A stretch of DNA of 11,157 bases from Pseudomonadota bacterium (GTDB lineage: Bacteria > Myxococcota_A > Polyangia > Polyangiales > Polyangiaceae). Below are positions 1-7,374 of this stretch, in pieces (position 1 is the stretch's first letter; each line of letters begins with the position of its first letter). The position numbers were made by a program, and so were the translations under genes. Below the pieces are notes generated by a model. That model ran no database searches. It was not told where the DNA came from and saw only the letters and a list, made by a program, of their open reading frames with translations. The DNA lies in the NCBI GenBank assembly GCA_023411445.1, contig JAEYOT010000410.1:1-11157 (forward strand). The letters are read 5' to 3'.

Positions 1-803
1 CGCTCGCACACCGCCAGCATACCGGGCGGCAACATGGCTGCCGCGCGCCGCAACGGCTCGATGTTCACGTCGCGAATCGCCAGCAGCACCGCCAGCTGCC
101 CGCTGCCGGGGAAGACGCGCTCACCAATCAACATCTCACCGAGCACCGCGGTGAGCGCGAACAAGTCGGCGCGGTGGTCCGAAGGCTCACCGGCGACCTG
201 CTCCGGCGAGAGGTAGCCGAATTTGCCCTTCAGGCCCCCGCCGCTGTGCTGCGTGGGCTTCATGCGGTGCTCGAAGCGCGCGATGCCGAAGTCCCCCAGC
301 TTCACCGAGCCATCCGTGGACAGCAGGATGTTGGAGGGAGTGACGTCACGGTGCACGATGTGCAGCACGTTGCCGTCTGCGTCCCGCGCGCCATGGACGG
401 CCGTGAGCGCCTCGGCGACCTCACGGGCGATGTGGGCGGCTAGCGCGGGCGGGAAGCGCCGTTGCTCGGACTCCGCTCGGCGCAGCAAGCGGTACAAATC
501 CACGCCGTCCACGTACTCGAGCGCCAGGTACGGCTCGTCACCGACCATGCCGGCGCCGTACACGTCCACCACGTTGGGGTGCTTCACCGCCCGGTGCAGC
601 TCCGCCTCGCGCTCCAACGCGTCGAACTCGCCGCCTTCGCGCACCGAGCGCAGCAGGCGCTTGACCACGAGGTGGGCCGCCGGCTGCACGCCAATCTTGG
701 GACGAGCCAGGAACACCTCGGCGCTGCCCCCGACGGCCACGCGCCGCTCGAGCACGAAGGGGCCGAACGGCTGGGGGGCTTTGCCCTTGGTGTCCTCCTG
801 CAC
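1..803 (-). CDS. Serine/threonine protein kinase, N-terminal part (C-terminus outside window)
   Basis: Hanks-type Ser/Thr kinase domain, 267 complete codons before the window edge cuts it. Reading the minus strand from GTG at 803, the glycine-rich loop is GGSAEVF (about residues 25-31), the ATP-anchoring lysine is K48 in VVK, the catalytic loop is HRDVTPSN (D153), the metal-binding motif is DFG (D171), and YLSPEQ replaces APE (about 197-202). All key catalytic residues are present, so it should be an active RD kinase. By family, it would phosphorylate Ser/Thr of unknown targets in the cytoplasm; any sensory or membrane part would be in the missing C-terminus. The HRDVTPSN loop is common in myxobacterial kinases. 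The GTG start is preferred because it is the only start codon just before the domain in this frame. It has no Shine-Dalgarno, and a CATAAT box lies 9 nt upstream. The gene is divergent from the cytochrome gene, 112 nt away. Confidence 0.9.
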   Translation of the reverse strand, partial: MQEDTKGKAPQPFGPFVLERRVAVGGSAEVFLARPKIGVQPAAHLVVKRLLRSVREGGEFDALEREAELHRAVKHPNVVDVYGAGMVGDEPYLALEYVDGVDLYRLLRRAESEQRRFPPALAAHIAREVAEALTAVHGARDADGNVLHIVHRDVTPSNILLSTDGSVKLGDFGIARFEHRMKPTQHSGGGLKGKFGYLSPEQVAGEPSDHRADLFALTAVLGEMLIGERVFPGSGQLAVLLAIRDVNIEPLRRAAAMLPPGMLAVCE

Positions 804-812
804 GACACAGGC

Positions 813-818
813 ATTATG
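813..818 (-). promoter_or_regulatory. Possible -10 box of the kinase gene
   Basis: CATAAT on the minus strand (5 of 6 to TATAAT), ending 9 nt before the GTG start. No convincing -35 lies 16-18 nt upstream. The spacing would give a transcript with almost no leader, which fits the missing Shine-Dalgarno. This is inferred from position and match alone. Confidence 0.35.
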
Positions 819-903
819 CAGGCGAAAACAAGGCCGCGTGGCGCGGAAATGCGCCGGCTTGCATAAGCGCCGTTTTGCCGCGGAAAACCTGGTGCCGGCG
901 CGC

Positions 904-909
904 TATACC
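904..909 (+). promoter_or_regulatory. Possible -10 box of the cytochrome gene
   Basis: TATACC, 6 nt before the proposed GTG start at 916 of the multihaem lipoprotein. The only -35-like sequence nearby, TTGCCG at 875-880, is 23 nt away, too far for a normal spacer. If real, transcription would begin at or next to the start codon. Confidence 0.25.
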
Positions 910-915
910 AGCCGC

Positions 916-2511
916 GTGGCTCGCGGACCTTCGTTGGCGCTCCTCCTCGGTGTGGCAGTTTCGGCTGGCTGCGCCACCTCCGGCTGCAAGTGCGGCTCGG
1001 AGCCGGCCAGCGCCGGCCCTGGGGCCCCGTCCCTCCGCCTGTACGTGATGTCCAGCGTGTCGGGCGCGCTCGAGCCCTGCGGCTGCGTGAAGGACATGCA
1101 GGGCGGCGCCGATCACGCCGCGGCCTACGTGCAGAGCCAAGCCAAGGCCGCGCCTCACGCGCTGGTGCTCGGCGCCGGACCGATGCTGTTCATGAACGCG
1201 CGCGCGGACGCCGCCCGCGATGCGCAGGCGAGCTTCAAGGCCGAGGCGCTGGCGGACTCGTACAAGAGCCTGCGCTTGACCGCGTGGGCGCCCGGCGCCA
1301 ACGATTTCTTGCAGGGCGAGGCCGCGCTGCAGAGCCTCTCGTCGCGCGCAGGGGCCACGCTGCTGGCTGCCAACCTGAAGAGCTCAGTGACGAAGAGCAC
1401 CCAGGTCGTGGAGATCGCCGGCCTGAAGGTGGGCCTGGCCGGAGTGAGCGTGCCGCTCGTAGCCGGCCAGCCACCGACGGGCGTGGAGGTTTCGGACGCG
1501 GCGGCGGCCGCCAAAGCCGCCTTGAGTGAGCTGGGCCGGCAGGGATCGCAGCTTGACGTGCTGCTGGCAGCGATGCCGCGCGGAGAGGCGCTGCGCCTGA
1601 TCGAGGCGCAGCCTGGCTTCGAGGTGGTGGTTTTGGGCAAGCCCTTCGACGAAGGCGAGGCCAACGACCCGCCGCAGTCCCCGGTGTTGATCGGCAGCAC
1701 GCTGGTGGTGGAGACGCCCAACCACCTGCAGGCGCTGGGCGTGGTCGATCTTTACGTGCGCGGGCAGAAGCTGGAGTTCGCGGACGGCAGCGGCTTGGAG
1801 ACGACCGAGCGTAAGCTCGAGATCGGCCGGCGCTTGCGCGAGATCAAGACGCGCCTGGAGCAGGGCGGCTCCGCCAGCGATCTGGCGGCGCTCAAGCGCG
1901 ACCAGAGCGCGCTCGAAGCGGAGCTCGCGCAGCTGCCCGAGGCGAAACCGCCGGCGCAAGGCAGCTTCTTCCGCTTCCAATCCGTGGAAGTGAAGGAGAA
2001 GCTCGGCAGCGACGAGGCGGTGGCCTCGCACATCGCGGGCTACTACCGGCGCGTGAACGACCACAACAAAGAGGCCTTCAAGGACTTGAAGCCGCCGCCC
2101 GTCGCGCCCGGCCAGGCCAGTTACATCGGGGTGGACGCTTGCGGCAAGTGCCACGAAAACCAGCGCAAATTCTGGGATCACACGGCGCACGCCCGCGCCT
2201 ACGCGACGCTCACGAGCCAGCACAAGGAGTTCAACTTGGACTGCGTGAGCTGCCACGTCACCGGCTACGGCAAGGCGGGCGGCTCGACCGTGACGGCGGT
2301 CGCTGGCTTGACCAACGTGCAGTGCGAGGTGTGCCACGGCCCCGGCTCCAAGCACGCGGAGAAGCCCGAGCAGCGCGGCCTCACGCTCATGCCCTCGCCC
2401 AGCTTCTGCGCCACGGAGTGTCACCACCCGCCGCACGTCCACCCCGGCTGGAGCGCGGAGGCGGCCTGGTCCGGCATCGTGGGCCCCGGCCACGGCATGC
2501 CGATGAAGTGA
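916..2511 (+). CDS. Tetrahaem c-type cytochrome lipoprotein with phosphoesterase-like N-terminal domain
   Basis: Predicted 531-residue exported electron-transfer lipoprotein. From GTG 916 the first residues form a short signal with lipobox SAGC (lipidated C19). Residues about 40-290 resemble the UshA/5'-nucleotidase-type metallophosphoesterase domain found joined to multihaem cytochromes, including the LEPCGC motif (C55, C57). The usual metal ligands look replaced: SVSG stands where DxHG is expected, GAG where DxG is expected, and PGAND where GNHD is expected. A charged helical pair, probably coiled coil, spans about 294-345. The C-terminal part resembles cytochrome c554 and has haem sites CGKCH (409), CVSCH (443), CEVCH (470) and an atypical CATECH, CX3CH (498). 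Histidine-rich stretches may supply axial ligands. The open frame extends upstream to 223, but that part is antisense to the kinase, lacks a signal peptide and is not coding. It converges with the MCE gene, 25 nt away. The redox partner is unknown. Confidence 0.82.
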   Translation: MARGPSLALLLGVAVSAGCATSGCKCGSEPASAGPGAPSLRLYVMSSVSGALEPCGCVKDMQGGADHAAAYVQSQAKAAPHALVLGAGPMLFMNARADAARDAQASFKAEALADSYKSLRLTAWAPGANDFLQGEAALQSLSSRAGATLLAANLKSSVTKSTQVVEIAGLKVGLAGVSVPLVAGQPPTGVEVSDAAAAAKAALSELGRQGSQLDVLLAAMPRGEALRLIEAQPGFEVVVLGKPFDEGEANDPPQSPVLIGSTLVVETPNHLQALGVVDLYVRGQKLEFADGSGLETTERKLEIGRRLREIKTRLEQGGSASDLAALKRDQSALEAELAQLPEAKPPAQGSFFRFQSVEVKEKLGSDEAVASHIAGYYRRVNDHNKEAFKDLKPPPVAPGQASYIGVDACGKCHENQRKFWDHTAHARAYATLTSQHKEFNLDCVSCHVTGYGKAGGSTVTAVAGLTNVQCEVCHGPGSKHAEKPEQRGLTLMPSPSFCATECHHPPHVHPGWSAEAAWSGIVGPGHGMPMK

Positions 2512-2536
2512 GCAGAGGCGCCGTGACGTCTGAGCG

Positions 2537-4003
2537 CTACGGCACGCGCGCGAACGGCAAGATGGTCTTCAAGTCCTCGTCGTTGAAGCGCAGCATGCCA
2601 CCGACGAAGTAGTCGCGGCGAGAGCCGCTCAAGATGTCCTCCACGCCGCCGAGCAACCACAGACGATTGATGAACTCGTAGCCGAGCGAGATGCGCCAGC
2701 GCGGCAGCACCACTTCGCCGAAGCCGTAGAGATCCTGCCGCAGCTCGAAGCGATCGTCGAACAGGGAGACATCCAGACCCAAGCCACCCGTCGACTCCTT
2801 GATGCCGAAGCGTCCGGTAAAGGGCCCGAAGCTCTGGGCGAACTGCAGCGAGAAGCGCAGCGAGTTCGCGGTCACGGTCCGCACCTCGCGGTAGTGTGGC
2901 GGGTCGTTCGGGTTGGTGGTGTCCACGTCGATCTGCTCGAAGCGCGTGAGACCCTTGGGATCGTTGACGACCTCGATCAGGTAGTACTTGTCCTCGCGCG
3001 GCTGGAGCCGCACCTCCAAGTAGCTCTTCACGGTGCTGGCCAAAAACTGGTAGTCCGTGCGCAGGCTGACGATGGTCTGTAGGCGGGAGACGCCGCCGAG
3101 GAAGTCGCCCACGTTCTCGACCGCGCCCTCCACCTCGTTGATCAGCTTCTCGTCCTTGGTCAGCCTGCCGAGCGTGCCCTCCCCGCGCTCCAGCCGCCCG
3201 GTCACCTCGTCCACGTTCTTGAGCGCGCTCTCCAGGTTTTGGCTGGCGCGATCGACGCGCTCCACGATCTGGCGAATCTCCCCGTCTTGCCCCGGGCGCG
3301 CCGGATCTTTCTGCACCAGCTCACGCACCTCACGCGTCGTCTCCCGCACGTTCTCCAAGATCTGCGCGATCTCGGGTGCGCTACGCTGCGTGATCTGCTG
3401 GGTGTTGACGACGATCTCGTGGATAGCGGTGCGGTTTTCGCGCACGGTTTCGTTCAAGGCTTCGGTCACCAGCGCCAGGTTGCGCAGCGTGGACTGGATG
3501 TCCTGCTTGCCCTGCTCGGTCCCGACCGACTCACGCAGCGCCGCGGTGACTTCCTTCACGTCCTTGGCGATGTCGGACATCTGCCGCATCAGGTCGTCCG
3601 TGGTCTGCGCCTCGGTCACCACCTTGATCTCGTCGCCATCCTCCAGCTTGCGGCGCCCGTCCGTGCCGGGCGACAGCTTGAGCTGGAACTCACCGAGCAG
3701 GCTGGAGGCGACCTTGGCCGCGGCCGCGTCTTCGTACAACGGCACGTCTTCGTTCATGGCGATGTCGATGCGCGCCATGTCGCGCTCCAGCCGCACCGAC
3801 TTGACTCGGCCCACCGGGATGCCGGCGATGCGCACCTGCGACATCTTGGCGATGCCGCTCGCGTCCTTCATGCGCGCGTACACGACGTAGCCGCCATCAC
3901 CCTCGCCGCTCTTCGTTACGTAGCGGTAGATGAAGAGGCCGGCGGTCGACATCACGACGGCGAAGGCGCCGACCTTTGCGGCAGTAGTGATGCGAGCAGC
4001 CAT
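2537..4003 (-). CDS. MCE/MlaD family lipid-transport protein with C-terminal beta-strand domain
   Basis: 488 residues from ATG at 4003. One N-terminal membrane segment (about 11-27) anchors it in the inner membrane. An MCE/MlaD domain follows (about 38-130), with VRIAGIPVGRV and SLLGEF..L.PG as hallmarks. A long helical, probably coiled-coil region (about 135-300) comes next. The last part (about 312-480) has short alternating, aromatic-rich segments typical of outer-membrane beta-strands, such as RWRISLGYEFI and YFVGGMLRF. By family, MCE proteins form periplasmic hexameric rings or tubes that carry phospholipids or other lipids between membranes with an MlaE/MlaF-type ABC transporter. No permease or ATPase gene is adjacent, so partners would be encoded elsewhere. 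A TTG at 4045 would add 14 residues; ATG is preferred because the membrane segment then starts at a typical distance. No Shine-Dalgarno is visible. It is divergent from the CAP lipoprotein gene. Family assignment is firm; the barrel reading is inference. Confidence 0.87.
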   Translation of the reverse strand: MAARITTAAKVGAFAVVMSTAGLFIYRYVTKSGEGDGGYVVYARMKDASGIAKMSQVRIAGIPVGRVKSVRLERDMARIDIAMNEDVPLYEDAAAAKVASSLLGEFQLKLSPGTDGRRKLEDGDEIKVVTEAQTTDDLMRQMSDIAKDVKEVTAALRESVGTEQGKQDIQSTLRNLALVTEALNETVRENRTAIHEIVVNTQQITQRSAPEIAQILENVRETTREVRELVQKDPARPGQDGEIRQIVERVDRASQNLESALKNVDEVTGRLERGEGTLGRLTKDEKLINEVEGAVENVGDFLGGVSRLQTIVSLRTDYQFLASTVKSYLEVRLQPREDKYYLIEVVNDPKGLTRFEQIDVDTTNPNDPPHYREVRTVTANSLRFSLQFAQSFGPFTGRFGIKESTGGLGLDVSLFDDRFELRQDLYGFGEVVLPRWRISLGYEFINRLWLLGGVEDILSGSRRDYFVGGMLRFNDEDLKTILPFARVP

Positions 4004-4016
4004 CAGGCTAAACGCG

Positions 4017-4022
4017 AGCGTA
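4017..4022 (-). promoter_or_regulatory. Possible -10 box of the MCE gene
   Basis: TACGCT on the minus strand (TANNNT form), 13 nt before the ATG at 4003, in the 89-nt divergent region shared with the CAP gene. A second box, TAGCCT (4005-4010), is only 1 nt from the ATG and too close to serve. Weak evidence. Confidence 0.25.
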
Positions 4023-4092
4023 GACGCCGGACGCAGCCAGGGCAACGCGGAAGGTGGCGCGGCCCGACGCGGAAAACATGCTAGGAATGGCC

Positions 4093-5358
4093 ATGGCCCG
4101 AGCTCGAGTCACGCGGGGCGATTTCGCTCGCGGGACTTTGGCCGCTGCATTCCTGCTGCTCGGGGGCTGCGGCGCCTCCCCCGCTGCCGCGCCGCCGGCA
4201 AGCTCCGCGGTCGTAAGCCCCACCGCGGCCAGCGACGCGGGCGAGGCCTTCACGTTCCCGGACGCGATCGCCTCGCCGCTCGGCTTGCGCGCCGTTCCGG
4301 ACGCGCTGGCCCCGTTCTTGGCGCCGTGCGACGGGGGCGACGCCGCCCTGTCACGCCTCGCGGAGCGCTTCGCGCGCCGGCAGAGCGAAGGCGCCGCCGC
4401 GCTGGACGCCTCCGAGATCAACTTCGCCCTGCGGGCAGAGGGCTCGCCTTACGTCTGGCCGCGCGCCTGGACGCTCGAGGGGGGAGACTTGACGAGCGCG
4501 ACGGCGGTGGAGCGCATGCAGGCGTGGCTACGCGGCTGGAGTGACGGCGGAGCGCGACGCTGCGGCGTAGCGCTCGCGGAGACGCGCGGGCGCCAAGTGC
4601 TGGCAGCGGTGGCGGTGGATGAGCTGGCAGATCTGGATCCGCTGCCGGTGCGAGCGCGCGCCAGCAGCTGGATCGAAGTCTCCGCGCGCCTGCTCGTGCC
4701 CGCCGCGGACGCCAAGTTCGTGCTGCTCGGTCCGAAGGGCCCGCCGCGCTCGCTGCCCACGTCATTCGACGGCGAGCGGGCGCGAGCGCGCTTCCGCGCA
4801 GATCGCGCTGGCCCATTTCTGCTGCAGCTACTGGCCAGCGTGGCGGGCGGCCCGCGCCCGGTGCTCGAGGCCACCGTCTATGCGGACGTCGAGCCGCCGC
4901 GCTCCTACTTCAGAGATCCCGCGCCCGGGGAGCCGAGCGTCCCTTTGCCACGTGACGCGGACGGCGGCGAGGCGCTGCTCTCGATGCTGAACCAGGCGCG
5001 CGCCACGGAGCACAGCCCGCCCCTCCGGCGCGATCCCCGCTTGGACGCCGTCGCGCTCCAGCACGCTGAGGCCATGCGCCAGCAGCGGCGAGTGGCGCAC
5101 GACGCGGGTGATGGTGATCACCTCACGCGCCTAGCAGCGGCGGGCATCGACGTGATCGCCGCGGGAGAGAACGTCGCTCACGCGCTGGACGTCACGTTCG
5201 CGCACCGCGCGCTGTGGGCGAGCCCCTCGCACCGGGAGAACCTGCTCCAGCCCCGGTTCGACGCCGTGGGGCTTGGCGTGGTGCCGGACGCGGACGGCTC
5301 GGTCTGGGTGTGCGAGGTCTTCGCTGACGTTCCGGAAGCGGCGCGCTCCCCGCACTGA
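4093..5358 (+). CDS. CAP/SCP-domain lipoprotein
   Basis: 421-residue predicted lipoprotein. A basic N-terminus, hydrophobic segment and lipobox LGGC (C26) lead into an Ala/Pro/Ser linker to about residue 50. The C-terminal domain (about 293-412) is a CAP/SCP (PR-1, YkwD-like) domain, with the expected metal-site residues in VAHDAGD (H336), AGENVA (E359) and SPSHREN (H380). The middle (about 190-270) looks like a beta-sandwich. Residues about 85-175, including ERMQAWLRGW and RRCGVALAE, resemble the second half of a CAP domain without its histidines. Bacterial CAP proteins are secreted or surface proteins of mostly unknown activity, so no enzymatic role is claimed. In-frame ATGs occur at 4078, 4087 and 4093. 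I chose 4093 because AGGA lies 6 nt upstream and the signal peptide is compact. It appears to be a single-gene unit. Confidence 0.85.
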   Translation: MARARVTRGDFARGTLAAAFLLLGGCGASPAAAPPASSAVVSPTAASDAGEAFTFPDAIASPLGLRAVPDALAPFLAPCDGGDAALSRLAERFARRQSEGAAALDASEINFALRAEGSPYVWPRAWTLEGGDLTSATAVERMQAWLRGWSDGGARRCGVALAETRGRQVLAAVAVDELADLDPLPVRARASSWIEVSARLLVPAADAKFVLLGPKGPPRSLPTSFDGERARARFRADRAGPFLLQLLASVAGGPRPVLEATVYADVEPPRSYFRDPAPGEPSVPLPRDADGGEALLSMLNQARATEHSPPLRRDPRLDAVALQHAEAMRQQRRVAHDAGDGDHLTRLAAAGIDVIAAGENVAHALDVTFAHRALWASPSHRENLLQPRFDAVGLGVVPDADGSVWVCEVFADVPEAARSPH

Positions 5359-5365
5359 CCCACCG

Positions 5366-5384
5366 GCCGGCCCCAAAAGCCGGC
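5366..5384 (+). terminator. Weak hairpin after the CAP lipoprotein gene
   Basis: A 6-bp GCCGGC/GCCGGC stem with a 7-nt loop (CCCAAAA) starts 8 nt after the stop codon. It is not followed by a clear T-run, only GTTTC further on. It may be a weak terminator or an RNA 3' end stabiliser. Confidence 0.35.
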
Positions 5385-5480
5385 GCGGCTGCTCGTTTCA
5401 TCTCTCCATCACACGGCGCGCTCGCCGCGCATCCAAGCCAATCCCGCGAAAACGCGCTTCTAATGGCGTCACCGGCAGGC

Positions 5481-5486
5481 TACTTT
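5481..5486 (+). promoter_or_regulatory. Probable -10 box of the OmpA-family gene
   Basis: TACTTT (4 of 6 to TATAAT) lies 8 nt before the GTG start at 5495. TTCTAA at 5458-5463 is a weak -35 candidate (3 of 6 to TTGACA) with a 17-nt spacer. The 8 nt between box and start are pyrimidine-rich with no Shine-Dalgarno, which fits transcription starting at or next to the GTG. Confidence 0.4.
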
Positions 5487-5494
5487 CCTTCGTC

Positions 5495-7243
5495 GTGGAG
5501 TCTCACCGACAGCAGTCTCGCGGTCGTCAACCTACCGTTGCCCGCGGGGCGCGGACCCTGCTGGCGCTAGCCCTGGGCACCGCCGCTTTCGTCGGCGCCG
5601 CGCGCGACGCCCAAGCGCAGGCGCAGTACTTCTATCTGGATCGCGCGCAGATCTCGGGCGCTCCGGACGACGGCTTCATGGTCTGGCGACCGGTCGGGAG
5701 CGCGGAGAACCGCATCTACGCGAACGGCGCGCTGGGCTACTCGCACAACCCGCTGCGCAGCGAGACAGTAACGGACAACGCCGCGGTCGCACGACGCATC
5801 GACAACCCGGTTCAGGGACAATTCATCACGTACTTGTCCGGCGGCGCTCAGGTGCTCAAGCGTCTGACGTTTGGACTGACGTTACCGATCAACCTGCTGA
5901 CTCTCTATGGAGACGATCCGCAAGCTCAAGGCGTGGGCAACGGTGGCATCGGTGACACGCCCGTCTCGGTAGGCGACCTCCGCCTCGATGTGCGCGTGAA
6001 GACTTGGGAGACGGATAGTGAGTGGCTGAAGTTCGGCCTCGGCGCGGCGCTGTTTGCGCCGACCGGCAGCGAAAACGGCTTCTCCAGTGACGGCGCGACG
6101 TCCGGCTACCTGTACGCGGCGAGCGAGCTAGATTTCGGCAAGTTCTTCTTGAGCGGCAACATCGGACCGCATTTCCGTCCGCAAGGCAGCATCGGCAGCA
6201 CCGAGAACAGCGACCTGTTCTTGGGCTCGGATTTGCGCTGGGCCTTCGGCGCGTACTTGCCCCTGCGCGAGGGCAAGATCCGGCTCGGCGGCGAGCTGTG
6301 GGGCACCACTGGCCTAACCTCCGTCAACGGGGACAGCAAGTTCTTCGCGGGTGACAACACCACGCTCGAGTGGCTGGCCCAAGGCAGGTTCACCGTCGAT
6401 CCGCGCGATCGCATGTACGTCAACGTCGGCGCCGGCACGCGCTTGACCACCGGCTACGGCGCGACTGACTTTCGCATCCTCGGCTCGTTCGGTATCTACG
6501 CGCCGCTGTTCGACGTGAAGGCCAAGTCGCCCGCCCGCAAGGTGCAGGTGGTGCCGGACGTGGACGACTACGATCGCGACACGGACGGCGACGGCTATCC
6601 GGACTCGGTCGACGCTTGTCCGACCGAGAAGGAAGACGGCAAGCCTCCGCAGCCCACCGACGGCTGCCCCGCCAACTTCGATCGCGATGGCGATGGCATT
6701 CCGGACGTGGACGATCAGTGCCCGGACAAGGCCGAGGACAAAGACGGCGTTCAAGACGAAGACGGCTGCCCCGAGGAGGACGCCGACAACGACGGCATCC
6801 TCGACGCCAAGGACAAGTGCCCGACCGAAGCGGGCAGAGCCTCCAGCATCGCGGAAAAGCACGGCTGCCCGAGCCTCATCGACATGGATGACGACGGCGC
6901 GGTCAAGCTGCTGCAGCCGATCGAGTTCGAGACGGGCCTCGCGACGATCAAGCCGGTGAGCTTCCCGATCTTGGACGACGTCGTCGACCTGATGAAGAAC
7001 CGGCCGTCGACGCGCATGGGTGTGTACGGGCACACGGACAGCAAGGGCACCCCCGCCCTCAACCTGAGGCTGAGCAAGGACCGCGCAGCCGCCGTGCGCA
7101 AGTACCTCGAAGGCAAGGGCATCGCGCCGAACCGGCTCGAGTCCGAAGGCTTCGGTCAAACCAAGCCGGTCGCTTCCAACGACACGGACGAAGGCCGCGC
7201 CAAGAACCGCCGCGTCGAGTTCAAGATCCTGAGCGGGGATTGA
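5495..7243 (+). CDS. OmpA-family outer-membrane protein with TSP3 calcium-binding repeats
   Basis: 582 residues from GTG 5495. A signal peptide (hydrophobic core about 20-36) has a likely signal peptidase I site after AQA at 39-41. Residues about 45-345 are rich in alternating, aromatic-ended strands with Gly/Asn/Ser turns, as in an outer-membrane beta-barrel. Residues about 355-465 carry thrombospondin type-3-like repeats: acidic DxDGDG loops alternating with CP motifs, expected to bind Ca2+ and form a rigid stalk. The C-terminal OmpA/MotB domain (about 470-582) has YGHTDSKG, NLRLSKDRA and KNRRVEF, the peptidoglycan-binding signature. The expected role is linking the outer membrane to the cell wall, with a possible porin function. 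The start is inferred: no ATG lies in this frame before the signal peptide, and the frame upstream overlaps the CAP gene. No Shine-Dalgarno is present. Confidence 0.88.
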   Translation: MESHRQQSRGRQPTVARGARTLLALALGTAAFVGAARDAQAQAQYFYLDRAQISGAPDDGFMVWRPVGSAENRIYANGALGYSHNPLRSETVTDNAAVARRIDNPVQGQFITYLSGGAQVLKRLTFGLTLPINLLTLYGDDPQAQGVGNGGIGDTPVSVGDLRLDVRVKTWETDSEWLKFGLGAALFAPTGSENGFSSDGATSGYLYAASELDFGKFFLSGNIGPHFRPQGSIGSTENSDLFLGSDLRWAFGAYLPLREGKIRLGGELWGTTGLTSVNGDSKFFAGDNTTLEWLAQGRFTVDPRDRMYVNVGAGTRLTTGYGATDFRILGSFGIYAPLFDVKAKSPARKVQVVPDVDDYDRDTDGDGYPDSVDACPTEKEDGKPPQPTDGCPANFDRDGDGIPDVDDQCPDKAEDKDGVQDEDGCPEEDADNDGILDAKDKCPTEAGRASSIAEKHGCPSLIDMDDDGAVKLLQPIEFETGLATIKPVSFPILDDVVDLMKNRPSTRMGVYGHTDSKGTPALNLRLSKDRAAAVRKYLEGKGIAPNRLESEGFGQTKPVASNDTDEGRAKNRRVEFKILSGD

Positions 7244-7248
7244 AGCGA

Positions 7249-7288
7249 GCGTCGCGGGCGCCGGCTACGTCGCTGGCGCCCGTCGCGC
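7249..7288 (+). terminator. Hairpin after the OmpA-family gene
   Basis: A 7-bp core GGGCGCC (7256-7262)/GGCGCCC (7275-7281) with a 12-nt loop extends outward by up to seven more positions, with one mismatch and two G-U pairs. It starts 5 nt after the stop codon. No T-tract follows on the plus strand, so it may end or protect the OmpA transcript without being a classical intrinsic terminator. Confidence 0.4.
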
Positions 7289-7303
7289 TCCAGAGCGCGG
7301 CGC

Positions 7304-7349
7304 ACAAAACGACAAAGCGCGGAGGACCTCCGAAGAGGCGCTCCGCGCT
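7304..7349 (-). terminator. Intrinsic terminator of rpmG
   Basis: On the minus strand, 26 nt after the rpmG stop, a perfect 9-bp stem AGCGCGGAG/CTCCGCGCT (outer bounds 7349 and 7316) encloses a 2x2 internal loop and a second 4-bp stem CCTC/GAGG capped by TTCG. The stem is followed on the minus strand by TTTGTCGTTTTG (7315-7304), an interrupted T-tract. Stem, UUCG-type tetraloop and T-rich tail together make this the clearest terminator in the window. Confidence 0.75.
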
Positions 7350-7374
7350 GACACGCGAGTAGCGAGAGGCGAGC

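Noticed and set aside
584..814. Minus-strand frame starting at ATG 814 as the kinase N-terminus
   Set aside because: It is out of frame with the kinase motifs; the GTG at 803 opens the frame containing the glycine loop, HRD and DFG.
223..915. Upstream open extension of the cytochrome frame, suggesting a 762-residue protein
   Set aside because: It lies antisense to a kinase with all catalytic motifs, reads as Ser/Arg-rich nonsense, and would bury the lipoprotein signal peptide. It is an artefact of high GC content.
1384..2493. Long minus-strand open frame opposite the cytochrome gene
   Set aside because: Its sequence is low-complexity Arg/Ala/Val/His without domains, while the plus strand holds the haem motifs and lipobox.
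2512..2536. Bidirectional terminator between the convergent cytochrome and MCE genes
   Set aside because: The 25-nt gap contains no stem followed by a T-tract on either strand.
3057..4084. Two long plus-strand open frames opposite the MCE gene
   Set aside because: Ser/Thr/Arg-rich or His/Leu-rich composition with no domain; the minus strand carries the clear MCE protein.
6314..7159. Minus-strand open frame opposite the OmpA gene
   Set aside because: Val/Ala/Arg-rich antisense reading of the TSP3 and OmpA repeats, without a recognisable domain.
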